This document shows positions 33,174 through 41,623 of a stretch of DNA of 64,000 nt, in pieces. The stretch's first letter is position 1. Each line of letters opens with the position of its first letter. This DNA comes from Palleronia abyssalis (GTDB taxonomy: Bacteria; Pseudomonadota; Alphaproteobacteria; Rhodobacterales; Rhodobacteraceae): the NCBI RefSeq assembly GCF_900302445.1, contig NZ_ONZF01000005.1, positions 62,001 through 126,000 of the forward strand, read 5' to 3'. A program made the translations under genes and the position numbers. The notes under the pieces were generated by a model, which made no database searches, had not been told where the DNA came from, and saw only the letters and a program-made list of their open reading frames with translations.

Positions 33174-33771
33174 GACTTCCCTCTTGCGGCAGGAGCGGCG
33201 GGCCGAGCCTTGTGCGTTCCGTCTACGCCAGTTTCCTTTTCGCGAAAAAGGCTTCGATCACCTCCGACAGATGACCCCGGGCAATATCGAGACCGGTTTG
33301 CGTGTAGAACATCCGCGACAGCAAGCAGCTCAGTTCCAGCATCAGAAAGATCACGCAGAATGTCAGGGTAACCTCCGCCCCGGGTTCGAGCGTCAGGCGC
33401 TGTGTTCCGATCTTCCCGGCCTGCCGAAAGTTCTCGACCACCCCTCTGATGAAGAACAGGGCACATATGGCCTGAACGAGAATGCGCCCCGCAGGAACCG
33501 ATGCACGCCATTGTGTCGTCTTGCGGGGTCTCGGCTTTCATTCGATCTGATGTCCCGGCGGAATGACTTTCCTGCCATCTATCATGGCGCGCCCCAGATT
33601 TACACGCTGGCTCGGGGGCTGATGCGGTGTTCTGGCGCTACCTCCCGATCGCGCTGCCGTGCGTCGCTACATGCCATCGGGGCGCCCACGCCACGTGATT
33701 GAAGGATGCGCCCCGGGCGGAGATGTCCGGTACTTTAGCAAAAATGCAATCGGCGGCCGGGTTGCAGCCTA
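33174..33771. other. Long gap with one possible remnant of a small membrane protein
   Basis: About 600 bases without a convincing intact gene. On the minus strand an open frame from about 33537 to 33223 encodes two hydrophobic stretches (VQAICALFFIRGV and VTLTFCVIFLMLELSCLLSR) and ends FFAKRKLA. The only in-frame start is a GTG at 33441, which cuts off the first helix, so this may be the tail of a truncated gene. The remaining 230 bases next to the GST gene show nothing recognisable. Confidence 0.45.
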
Positions 33772-34437
33772 TCAGAAGTCGAGATCCGCGTAGTGAGGCG
33801 GCGGGGGGAAGCCCGGGACGACATCTGCCAGTAGCCCGCGGAAGGCAGGGCGCGACTTGATCTTGGCGTACCAGTCCTTCACCGCCTCGTTACGCGCCCA
33901 ATCCACGTCGCTCGTGTAATCCAGAGACGACAGCTGCGCGGCGGCGGCGAAATCGGCCAGCGTCATCACGTCGCCGGCCAGCCAGCGCCGCTTTTCCAGC
34001 AGCCACGCCATGTAGTCGAGGTGGAACTTCACCGCTCGGGCGCCTGCCTTCACTTTCATCGAGTCCGGATACCCGGTGTTCTGGACCTTCTTGTTCACCC
34101 GCTCGTACAACAGGTTCTCGGTCACCTGCCGGAAGAACGCGTCGTCGAACCATGCGCACAGGCGGCGGACCTCGTAGCGGGTGTCGGCATCCTTCGGCAT
34201 CAAGGCGGGCTCGGGGTGCTGGTCCTCCAGCCACTCGCAGATCGCCTGGCTTTCGGGCATGTTCCGCCCCTCGGCGCGCAGCACGGGCACCTTGCCCGCG
34301 GGGTTCCGCCGCAGGAAATCCGAGTCGCGCTCCCAATAGCGTTCCTCGACCAGTTCCACCTCCACGCGCTTTTCTGCCAGGACTAAACGGACCTTCCGGC
34401 AGAAGGGCGACAAGGGGGCGTGGTAGAGGCGATACAT
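33772..34437 (-). CDS. Glutathione S-transferase family protein
   Basis: A 221-residue protein with an N-terminal thioredoxin-fold domain (MYRLYHAPLSPFCRKVRLVL, NPAGKVPVLRAEGRNMPESQ) and an all-helical C-terminal domain (VMTLADFAAAAQLSSLDYTS). The cysteine in SPFCRKV occupies the glutathione-contact position of Beta/Omega-like enzymes. Substrate is unknown. The ATG at 34437 is chosen because the family begins MYRLYHAPLSP. It is transcribed with mtgA, 60 bases away. Confidence 0.88.
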   Translation of the reverse strand: MYRLYHAPLSPFCRKVRLVLAEKRVEVELVEERYWERDSDFLRRNPAGKVPVLRAEGRNMPESQAICEWLEDQHPEPALMPKDADTRYEVRRLCAWFDDAFFRQVTENLLYERVNKKVQNTGYPDSMKVKAGARAVKFHLDYMAWLLEKRRWLAGDVMTLADFAAAAQLSSLDYTSDVDWARNEAVKDWYAKIKSRPAFRGLLADVVPGFPPPPHYADLDF

Positions 34438-34497
34438 CGGTGAACCATCCTTAACAGAAAACGACACGGGCTTAACTGCCCGCTCTGGAGGCGCCGT

Positions 34498-35214
34498 TCA
34501 ACCCGGTGCAGCGGTCTGAAAGCAGGCGGCCCGTCCGTCCCGGTCGATCGTTGCGGCCCCGTCGCGGATTCCCGCCGCCCGCCGTTCCAGCGTGGCGCTG
34601 GGCGCGGCGGCCGATCGACCCTTGGGGTTCGGCAGGACTGCGGCCAGCCGGGCGGCCTGCGTGGCGCCCAACTCGGACGGGCGGACCCTGAAAGCGGCGT
34701 AGGCTGCGGCGTCGATCCCGAACACCCCTTCGCCGAACTCGGCCACGTTGAGGTACACTTCGAGAATGCGTCTCTTGGTCCAGAAAGCTTCGACCAGGGG
34801 GGTCAGCATCGCCTCCAGCGCCTTGCGTGGCCAGCTGCGTCCCTGCCAGAGGAACACGTTCTTCACCACCTGCTGCGTGATCGTCGACGCCCCCCGTTCG
34901 CCCCCGGCGTCGATGGCCGCACGGATCGCGATCACGTCGAACCCCCAATGCTGACAGAACCGCGCGTCCTCGGCGGCGACGGCCGCGCGGGCCATGACCG
35001 GGGCAATCTGTTCCATCGGGATCCACTCATGATCGACGCCCCCCAGCCGGCGCGCTTCGGCCGCCATGTATGGGGTCGTAGGCGGGTTCAGGACCGAGAA
35101 CAGCGCCACCAACCCCAGGATCAGCACGACGATTCCCGCAGCCACCCGCAGCGCAATGCGCCTGAAGCCGCGTCCGACGGTCTTTCGCTTCTTGCCCGTG
35201 GTCTTTTTCGCCAT
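34498..35214 (-). CDS. mtgA: Monofunctional biosynthetic peptidoglycan transglycosylase
   Basis: A 238-residue GT51 glycosyltransferase anchored by one N-terminal helix (about residues 23-43, LRVAAGIVVLILGLVALFSV) after a basic leader (MAKKTTGKKRKTVGRG). The catalytic motifs are AAEDARFCQHWGFD (nucleophilic/base Glu) and GASTITQQVVKNVFLWQGRS. There is no penicillin-binding domain. It polymerises lipid II into glycan strands in the periplasm. Confidence 0.95.
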   Translation of the reverse strand: MAKKTTGKKRKTVGRGFRRIALRVAAGIVVLILGLVALFSVLNPPTTPYMAAEARRLGGVDHEWIPMEQIAPVMARAAVAAEDARFCQHWGFDVIAIRAAIDAGGERGASTITQQVVKNVFLWQGRSWPRKALEAMLTPLVEAFWTKRRILEVYLNVAEFGEGVFGIDAAAYAAFRVRPSELGATQAARLAAVLPNPKGRSAAAPSATLERRAAGIRDGAATIDRDGRAACFQTAAPG

Positions 35215-35258
35215 GCCCCCAAATCCACCGGAAGCGGGGAAGGGTCAAGCGTTGTGGA

Positions 35259-35507
35259 TCAGGGCAGTGGGTCCTCTGTCAGGGCCGACCGCAGGGCATA
35301 TCGCTCTTCGGTGACGTCCCCCACGAAAGGATCGAGGTCGGCCTTGCGATACCAGTATTCCGCGTTTTGCCCATCGCCCTCGACCCGGTGCAGATGGGCG
35401 TGCAGCCAAGCCGCCTCGCGGCTGTCATCCTCGGCCACGATGTCATGCGCCGCGTCCCAGTCGCCGCCTTCGATCATGTCGAGCGCCTGGATCAAAAGTT
35501 TCGTCAT
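35259..35507 (-). CDS. Small conserved hypothetical protein
   Basis: An 82-residue acidic protein starting MTKLLIQALDMIEGGDWDAA. The helical, repeat-like pattern (AHDIVAEDDSREAAWLHAHLHRVEGD, in two pieces) recalls a single TPR-like hairpin. The ribosome-binding site AGGAGG lies just upstream of the ATG. It lies 44 bases upstream of mtgA on the same strand. Function unknown. Confidence 0.75.
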   Translation of the reverse strand: MTKLLIQALDMIEGGDWDAAHDIVAEDDSREAAWLHAHLHRVEGDGQNAEYWYRKADLDPFVGDVTEERYALRSALTEDPLP

Positions 35508-35556
35508 GGTCCTACCTCCTGTACCCGGCGGGACCTAGGGCGGGGCGCGGGCAGGA

Positions 35557-36237
35557 TCAGGGCGTCGCGGTCTTTCTGGCAAGAACCAGCGCACAGCCCG
35601 TCTTGCCGCCCGACAGCATCATCTCGAAGCTGGTTTCACGGAGCGACAGAACCTCCAGCCCGACGCTGGTCAGAAGGCGGCGCAGGGTGTCGGGGTGCAG
35701 CTGGGTGAAGATCAACCCGAAGCAGTCCCGCCCGGACCGGTCGCCGTCCTCGAACCCCTCGCGCCACGTGGTCATGCCCAGATGCAGGATGCCGCCCGGA
35801 AGAAGCGCATTCGCCGCCAGGGAGAGAAGGGGGGGCACATGCTCGATACAGATATGCGAAAGGCCGAAATTCGACCAGATTCCTTGGTATCGCGGGGTGG
35901 AAGAGAGGTTCTCGAACGGCTCGACCCGAACCCGGATGCCAAGACCGGCGGCCAGCTCGGCCATTTTCTGGCTGGCATCCGTCGCGTGCCCCTCGAACCC
36001 CAAGGAGGCCAGCATCGCGGCGGTGTTCCCAGGCCCGCAACCCCAGTCCAGGATCGGCCCGGCGCCGGGGTCCAGAAGGCGGATGAAGGCCTTTAGGTCG
36101 TCATCCGGTGCATCGCGCGAGACGATTTCGGAATACGTCTCCGCCATGCGGTCGTACCAGGCGAGCGTCCCCGCATCTGCCGTCCGTGGCATGGCCCCGG
36201 TCGGTGCAACCAAGGTCGAATCCCTTGTCAATTGCAT
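35557..36237 (-). CDS. Class I SAM-dependent methyltransferase
   Basis: A 226-residue protein with the SAM-binding motif ILDWGCGPGNTAAMLASLGF (motif I), the post-I acidic region (ATDASQKMAEL) and LLPGGILHLGMTT (motif III). The substrate is not identifiable. The ATG at 36237 has GAGAGG eight bases upstream; a GTG three codons earlier is less likely. It is on the same strand as gltB but separated by 119 bases containing a strong stem-loop. Confidence 0.85.
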   Translation of the reverse strand: MQLTRDSTLVAPTGAMPRTADAGTLAWYDRMAETYSEIVSRDAPDDDLKAFIRLLDPGAGPILDWGCGPGNTAAMLASLGFEGHATDASQKMAELAAGLGIRVRVEPFENLSSTPRYQGIWSNFGLSHICIEHVPPLLSLAANALLPGGILHLGMTTWREGFEDGDRSGRDCFGLIFTQLHPDTLRRLLTSVGLEVLSLRETSFEMMLSGGKTGCALVLARKTATP

Positions 36238-36327
36238 GAAACGCACCTCTCGTTCATCCCCTGCAGCCTAGGCGGAAACCCGTCACCGAACCGTTAAGAT
36301 CGGGAAGCGCGACGGTACGAGAGGCGT

Positions 36328-36352
36328 ATGGGGCGCCGTTCTGACGCCCCAT
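36328..36352 (-). terminator. Stem-loop terminator after gltB
   Basis: ATGGGGCG (36328-36335) pairs perfectly with CGCCCCAT (36345-36352) around a nine-base loop, beginning five bases after the gltB stop. No T-tract follows, as is common in high-GC alphaproteobacteria. Confidence 0.6.
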
Positions 36353-36356
36353 GATG

Positions 36357-39300
36357 TCATTCGGCCGGCACGGCTTCCTGCTCGATCCCGACAGGATGAT
36401 CCAGTTTGCCCAGCATTTCGATCGGACAGATCTGCACGAAATTCGGCAGCTCCATCTCCCAATGCTGCAGGATATCGGCCGCCCGGCGCGATCCCGTCTC
36501 GGCGTGGTGCCGCTCGATCAGGCCTTTCAACAGGTCCGCCCAGTAGTCGGTCGTCACCGCGCAGGTCACCAGCGTTTCGGGGTTCATCAACGTGTTCGCC
36601 CGGTCATTCGGATCGTACAGGAACGCCATGCCCCCGGTCATCCCGGCCCCGAAGTTGGCGCCGATCTCACCCAGGATCACGGCGACCCCGCCGGTCATGT
36701 ACTCGCACCCGTTCGACCCGCAGCCTTCGATCACCGCATGAGCGCCCGAGTTGCGGACCGCGAACCGCTCGCCCGCGCGGCCGGCGGCGAAAAGGAAACC
36801 GTCGGTCGCCCCGTAGAGCACGGTATTGCCGATGATCGTATTCTCGGCCGCCTGAAGCGGGCTGACCATGGGCGGGCGCACCACGACGATACCCCCCGAC
36901 AGGCCCTTGCCGACATAGTCGTTGGCATCGCCCGACACCTCGATTTTCAGCCCCGGTGCAGCGAACGCGCCCAGCGACTGGCCCGCGCTGCCGGTCAGCT
37001 TCACGTGCAGGTGGTCGGGTTGAAGATCGTTGCGCATTCCGAAGCGCCGCACGATGTGGCTGGCCGTCCGCGTGCCCACCGTCCGGTGCGTGTTGCGCAC
37101 GGCATAGGACAGCTGCATCTTTTCGCCGTCCTCAAGGAAGCGTTGCGCGTCGCGCACGATCTCGGCGTCCAGCGTGTCGTCCACCGCGTTGCGGGGCTGG
37201 TCGCGGTCATACACGATCTCGCCGGTGTCATCGACGGTGATCAGAAGCGGGTTCAGGTCCAGATCGTCCAGATGCGCGCTGCCACGGCTGACCTGCATCA
37301 GCAAATCCGCCCGCCCGATCACGTCGTCCAGCGACCGCGCCCCGATCGAGGCCAGGATTTCGCGCACCTCGGTCGCGTAGAAGGTGATCAGGTTCACCAC
37401 CTTGTCCGCGTTGCCGGTGAACTTGTCGCGCAGCGCGTCGTCCTGCGTGCAGACGCCCACTGGGCAGGTATTCGACTGACATTGGCGGACCATGATGCAA
37501 CCCATGGCGATCAGGGCCGCCGTGCCGATGCCGTATTCCTCGGCGCCCATCATCGCGGCCATGACGATGTCGCGTCCCGTGCGCAGTCCGCCATCGGTGC
37601 GCAGCGTCACGCGCGACCGCAGGTCGTTCATCGCCAGAACCTGATGCGCCTCGGTCAGGCCCATTTCCCACGGCAGGCCGGCATACTTGATCGACGTGGC
37701 GGGGGAGGCCCCCGTGCCGCCATTATGCCCCGAGATCAGGATGATGTCCGCCTTGGCCTTCGCCACACCGGCCGCAATCGTGCCGACGCCCGAAGACGCC
37801 ACCAGCTTCACCGTGACCTTGGCGCGCGGGTTGATCTGCTTGAGGTCATAGATCAGCTGCGCCAGATCCTCGATCGAATAGATATCGTGGTGCGGCGGCG
37901 GGCTGATCAGCGTCACCCCGGGCGTCGAATGCCGCAGCTTCGCGATCAGCTTGGTGACCTTCATCCCCGGAAGCTGTCCGCCCTCGCCGGGCTTGGCCCC
38001 CTGGGCGATCTTGATTTCCAGCTCCTCGCAATGCAGCAGATATTCCGCCGTCACGCCGAAACGCCCGGAGGCGACCTGCTTGATCTTGGCCGAGCGGTTG
38101 TCGCCGTTCGAATCCGGCGTGAAGTCCTTGGGATCCTCGCCGCCTTCGCCGCTGTCGGACTTCGCGCCGATCCGGTTCATGGCAATCGAAAGCGTGCGGT
38201 GCGCTTCGGGCGACAGCGCCCCCAACGACATGCCGGGCGTGACGAACCGCTTCCGGATCGAGGTGATGCTCTCGACCTCCTCGATGGGGATCGGCGCGCC
38301 CAGCGGGTTGAAGTCCATCAGGTCGCGCAAATGGATGGGCTTCGCGCTCTGCATCTTCTTCGAATACTGCTTCCACATCTGATAGCTGGCCTTGTTGCAG
38401 GCCATCTGCAGCATGTGCATCGAGGTCGCTTCCCACGCATGCGCCTCTCCGGAACGTCGCGCCTTGTAGAAGCCCCCGATGGGCAGCACGTCCTTGCCGC
38501 CCCGGAACGCGCGGGCATGGACCTCCTCAGCCTTCAGCTGGATGCCATTCACGCCGATGCCGCTGATCCGCGACTGCATGCCGGGGAAGAACTCGGCGCA
38601 CATGGCGCGGGACAGTCCCACCGCTTCGAAGTTCAGGCCGCCACGATAGGAGGAAATCACGCTGATCCCCATCTTAGACATGATCTTCAGCAAGCCCGCG
38701 TCGATGGCCTTGCGATAGCGCGCCACCGCTTCGGTCAGCGACACGTCCATCAGCCCCCGGTCGATCCGGTCGGCCAGCGAATCCTCGGCCAGATAGGCGT
38801 TCACCGTGGTCGCACCGCAGCCGATCAGTACCGCGAAATAGTGCGGATCAATGCACTCGGCCGAGCGCACGTTGATCGAGGTGAACGTCCGCAGCCCCTG
38901 CCGCGTCAGCCAGCTGTGGACAGCGCTGGTCGCCAGGATCATCGGCATCGCCACGCGGGTGTCGCTGACGCCCTGGTCGGTCAGCACGATATGCCCCGCG
39001 CCCGAGCGCACGGCATCCTCGGCCGCGTGCCGGATCCGCTCCAGCCCCTTGCGCAACGTGCCGTGGCCCTGACCCGCATCGAAGGTGCAGTCGATCTCGA
39101 CCATGGGCGAGTTGAACGCCTCGACCATCCGGTCGAACTGCGCGTTCCCGACGAACGGGCTGTCCAGCACGATGATCTCGGTTTGCGCGCTGCTTTCGTC
39201 CAGCACGTTCTTGAGGTTGCCGAACCGGGTCTTCAGACTCATCACCCGGAACTCGCGCAAGCTGTCGATAGGCGGGTTCGTCACCTGGCTGAAGTTCTGG

Positions 39301-40895
39301 CGGAAGAAATGCGACAGCGGCCGGTAGGTCGTGGACAGCACGGCAGACGGCGTGTCGTCCCCCATCGAGGCCAGCGTCTCCTTCCCGTCCTCCGCCATGG
39401 GCGCAAGGATCTGCTCCAGCTCCTCTATGGAATAGCCCGCCGCGATCTGCCGCCGCTTCAGGTCGGTCCCGTCGAACAACGGCGCCTCGTCCACTTTGGC
39501 CAGCTCCGAATCCAGCTCGGTGATCTTGCCGACCCAGTCGCCGAAGGGCTGGGCAGACGCCAGCTTGTCCTTGATCTGCGCGTCGTGGAACAGTTGCCCG
39601 GCCTCGATATCGATGGCCAGCATCTGCCCCGGACCCAGCGCGCCCTTCTCGACGACGCCGGCCTCGTCGATCGGCACCATCCCGGCCTCGGACCCGGCGA
39701 TCACCAGCCCGTCGCCCGTCACCACATAGCGCATGGGTCGCAGACCGTTGCGGTCCAGCCCCGCGCAGACCCAGCGCCCATCTGTCATCGCCAGCGCGGC
39801 TGGCCCGTCCCACGGCTCCATCACGCTGTTGCAGTAGGAATACATGTCGCGCCAGGCCTCGGGCAGCTCTTCGGCCTGCTTGGACCACGATTCAGGCACC
39901 AGCAGCGTCTTGGCCATCGGCGCCGACCGGCCCGAGCGCACCAGAACCTCGAACACCGAATCCAGCGCGGCCGAATCGCTCGACCCTTGCGGCACGATCG
40001 GCTTGATGTCCTCGGCCAGGTCCCCGAAGGCGGAAGATGCCATGCGGATCTCGTGGCTCTTCATCCAGTTCAGGTTGCCCTTCAGGGTGTTGATCTCGCC
40101 GTTATGGGCCAGCATCCGGAACGGCTGCGCCAGCCACCATTGCGGGAAGGTGTTGGTCGAATACCGCTGGTGATAGATCGCAAAGGCGCTCTCGAACCGC
40201 TCGTCCTTCAGATCCGGATAGAACTCGGCCACGTCCTGCGCCAGCATCATCCCCTTGTAGATGATCGACCGGCACGACAGCGACGCAAGGTACAGTTGCG
40301 GCACGCCAGCCGCGACACTGGCCTTCTCGATCCGGCGGCGGATGACGTAAAGCTCGCGCTCGAACGTCTCCTCGTCCACGCCCTTCGCGTTCGAGATCAG
40401 GATCTGCTCGATCTCCGGCCGCGTCGCGTTCGCCTTCGACCCCAGGCAGCTGATGTCCACCGGCACGTGCCGCCAGCCATAGATGTAATAGCCCATCCGC
40501 AAGACCTCGGTCTCGACGATGGTCCGGCAGGTCTCCTGCGCGCCGAAATTCGTGCGCGGCAGGAACACCTGACCGACGGCCAGGCGCTGCCCTTCGATGG
40601 GCGTATGCCCGGTGCGCGCGATCTGGTCGGCAAAGAAGGCCTGCGGGATCTGGATGTGGATCCCCGCCCCATCCCCGGTGCGCCCGTCCGCGTCCACGGC
40701 ACCCCGGTGCCAGATGGACTTCAGCGCGCTGATCCCGTTCTCGACCACCTGGCGCGACGGGGTGCCGTCGATCGACACCACGAACCCGACGCCGCAGGAC
40801 GCATGCTCATCCTCGGGGGAGTACAAGCCGTTCTCGGCCATGAAGGCCCGCTTGGCTTCCTCGCGGGCGACCCAGTTTGCATCATGTTCCGTCAT
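36357..40895 (-). CDS. gltB: Glutamate synthase (NADPH) large subunit
   Basis: GltB converts 2-oxoglutarate and glutamine into two glutamates. The 1512-residue protein has an N-terminal class II glutaminase domain with the nucleophilic cysteine in ASCGVGFV (C34 of the precursor, normally exposed by removal of a propeptide). The central and FMN-binding synthase domains follow, with a 3Fe-4S cysteine cluster around CIMVRQCQSNTCPVGVCTQD, and a C-terminal GXGXG beta-helix domain. The small subunit gltD lies upstream, separated by a GFA-family gene and repeats. The start overlaps the GFA gene by 14 bases. Confidence 0.97.
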   Translation of the reverse strand: MTEHDANWVAREEAKRAFMAENGLYSPEDEHASCGVGFVVSIDGTPSRQVVENGISALKSIWHRGAVDADGRTGDGAGIHIQIPQAFFADQIARTGHTPIEGQRLAVGQVFLPRTNFGAQETCRTIVETEVLRMGYYIYGWRHVPVDISCLGSKANATRPEIEQILISNAKGVDEETFERELYVIRRRIEKASVAAGVPQLYLASLSCRSIIYKGMMLAQDVAEFYPDLKDERFESAFAIYHQRYSTNTFPQWWLAQPFRMLAHNGEINTLKGNLNWMKSHEIRMASSAFGDLAEDIKPIVPQGSSDSAALDSVFEVLVRSGRSAPMAKTLLVPESWSKQAEELPEAWRDMYSYCNSVMEPWDGPAALAMTDGRWVCAGLDRNGLRPMRYVVTGDGLVIAGSEAGMVPIDEAGVVEKGALGPGQMLAIDIEAGQLFHDAQIKDKLASAQPFGDWVGKITELDSELAKVDEAPLFDGTDLKRRQIAAGYSIEELEQILAPMAEDGKETLASMGDDTPSAVLSTTYRPLSHFFRQNFSQVTNPPIDSLREFRVMSLKTRFGNLKNVLDESSAQTEIIVLDSPFVGNAQFDRMVEAFNSPMVEIDCTFDAGQGHGTLRKGLERIRHAAEDAVRSGAGHIVLTDQGVSDTRVAMPMILATSAVHSWLTRQGLRTFTSINVRSAECIDPHYFAVLIGCGATTVNAYLAEDSLADRIDRGLMDVSLTEAVARYRKAIDAGLLKIMSKMGISVISSYRGGLNFEAVGLSRAMCAEFFPGMQSRISGIGVNGIQLKAEEVHARAFRGGKDVLPIGGFYKARRSGEAHAWEATSMHMLQMACNKASYQMWKQYSKKMQSAKPIHLRDLMDFNPLGAPIPIEEVESITSIRKRFVTPGMSLGALSPEAHRTLSIAMNRIGAKSDSGEGGEDPKDFTPDSNGDNRSAKIKQVASGRFGVTAEYLLHCEELEIKIAQGAKPGEGGQLPGMKVTKLIAKLRHSTPGVTLISPPPHHDIYSIEDLAQLIYDLKQINPRAKVTVKLVASSGVGTIAAGVAKAKADIILISGHNGGTGASPATSIKYAGLPWEMGLTEAHQVLAMNDLRSRVTLRTDGGLRTGRDIVMAAMMGAEEYGIGTAALIAMGCIMVRQCQSNTCPVGVCTQDDALRDKFTGNADKVVNLITFYATEVREILASIGARSLDDVIGRADLLMQVSRGSAHLDDLDLNPLLITVDDTGEIVYDRDQPRNAVDDTLDAEIVRDAQRFLEDGEKMQLSYAVRNTHRTVGTRTASHIVRRFGMRNDLQPDHLHVKLTGSAGQSLGAFAAPGLKIEVSGDANDYVGKGLSGGIVVVRPPMVSPLQAAENTIIGNTVLYGATDGFLFAAGRAGERFAVRNSGAHAVIEGCGSNGCEYMTGGVAVILGEIGANFGAGMTGGMAFLYDPNDRANTLMNPETLVTCAVTTDYWADLLKGLIERHHAETGSRRAADILQHWEMELPNFVQICPIEMLGKLDHPVGIEQEAVPAE

Positions 40896-41352
40896 GTCGG
40901 ACCTCCGATTGAAGATGCGGGTTTTCCGCTTCGTATTGCGCTGCCGGCACCCGGGCGATCTCGCCCGGCCCGGTCATGTCGTATCCTTCCGGCGCACGGT
41001 CGGCATAGTTGACCCGCGCCAAATGTCCGCCCCCCGCATCGGGAAACAGCCCAGGCGTCAGTTCCAGGTACCCCGCATCCCGCCCAGCGGTATAGCGAAA
41101 CCACAGATGCGTGCCGCAAATGTCGCACCACGCCCGCTCCGCGATCGCGGTCGGCCATGTCTTTACCGGGCCAGTAACCTCCACCGTCTCCGCGGGTGCG
41201 TCCAGTCCCATCTGCACGCCGCCGCCCCAGACCCGGCAGACGTCGCAGAAACATGCGCTGATCTCGTGGCCCAGACGGGGCACGAGAATCTCGACCGCAC
41301 CGCAGACGCAGCCTCCGACCGTCTCGCCCGTTCCCGTTCCCTCCGCCGCCAT
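40882..41352 (-). CDS. GFA (glutathione-dependent formaldehyde-activating) family protein
   Basis: A 156-residue zinc-binding protein with the family's cysteine clusters GGCVCGAVE, CFCDVC and CDICGTHLWF. The family is named for formaldehyde-glutathione adduct formation, but most members, including this one, have unknown substrates. The ATG at 41352 follows AGGGGA at good spacing; another ATG at 41367 adds five residues. Its 3' end overlaps the gltB start by 14 bases, so it is translated just ahead of gltB, an unusual insertion in the glt locus. Confidence 0.85.
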   Translation of the reverse strand: MAAEGTGTGETVGGCVCGAVEILVPRLGHEISACFCDVCRVWGGGVQMGLDAPAETVEVTGPVKTWPTAIAERAWCDICGTHLWFRYTAGRDAGYLELTPGLFPDAGGGHLARVNYADRAPEGYDMTGPGEIARVPAAQYEAENPHLQSEVRHDGT

Positions 41353-41386
41353 GTCGGCTCCCCTCATCCGGGACGACCCACCGCCC

Positions 41387-41433
41387 CTTCATCCTTGACT
41401 AAATACCCCGGGGTCCGGGGCAGCGCCCCGGCC
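41387..41433 (+). repeat. GC-rich palindromic repeat, copy 2, upstream of the GFA gene
   Basis: CCTTCATCCTTG, AAATACCCC and GGGGTCCGGGGC are shared with copy 1 at 11962-12014. It ends in a 7-bp GC stem (CCGGGGC / GCCCCGG) with a three-base loop. Confidence 0.7.
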
Positions 41434-41504
41434 GGTCGCTTCCGGGGCCAATCCGTTGCCTGCGCCAGATGGGTCATCCAGCATGACCTTGTCCGCTTCT
41501 GCCC

Positions 41505-41622
41505 TGTCCGACCCCGTCCCGACAGATGTCCGACATGTGTCCGGCGCGCGCCCGGCTTTTGACCGGCCGGAACCCGGCGCCGGCCCGGCGGGAACCCGAC
41601 AGATGTCCGACAGTTGCGGGAC
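41505..41622 (+). repeat. Dispersed repeat copy B, between gltD and the GFA gene
   Basis: GTCCGACCC, ATGTCCGACATGTGTCCGGC, TTTTGACCGGCCGG and GCGGGACG occur in the same order as in copy A inside bchM (5768-5885). It ends just before the gltD stop codon and is not part of a gene here. Confidence 0.7.
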
Positions 41623-41623
41623 G

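Noticed and set aside
33174-33771. Right-hand attachment repeat matching the tRNA-Leu 3' end
   Set aside because: I looked for a copy of the T arm and acceptor end here and found none by eye, so no attR is claimed.
26433-33771. CRISPR array, toxin-antitoxin pair or phage genes in the putative island
   Set aside because: No regularly spaced repeats and no recognisable toxin, antitoxin or phage structural proteins are present.
36351-41012. A 1553-codon plus-strand open frame opposite gltB
   Set aside because: It is the antisense shadow of gltB, whose domains and cysteine motifs are unmistakable. The frame has His/Arg-rich composition and no domain.
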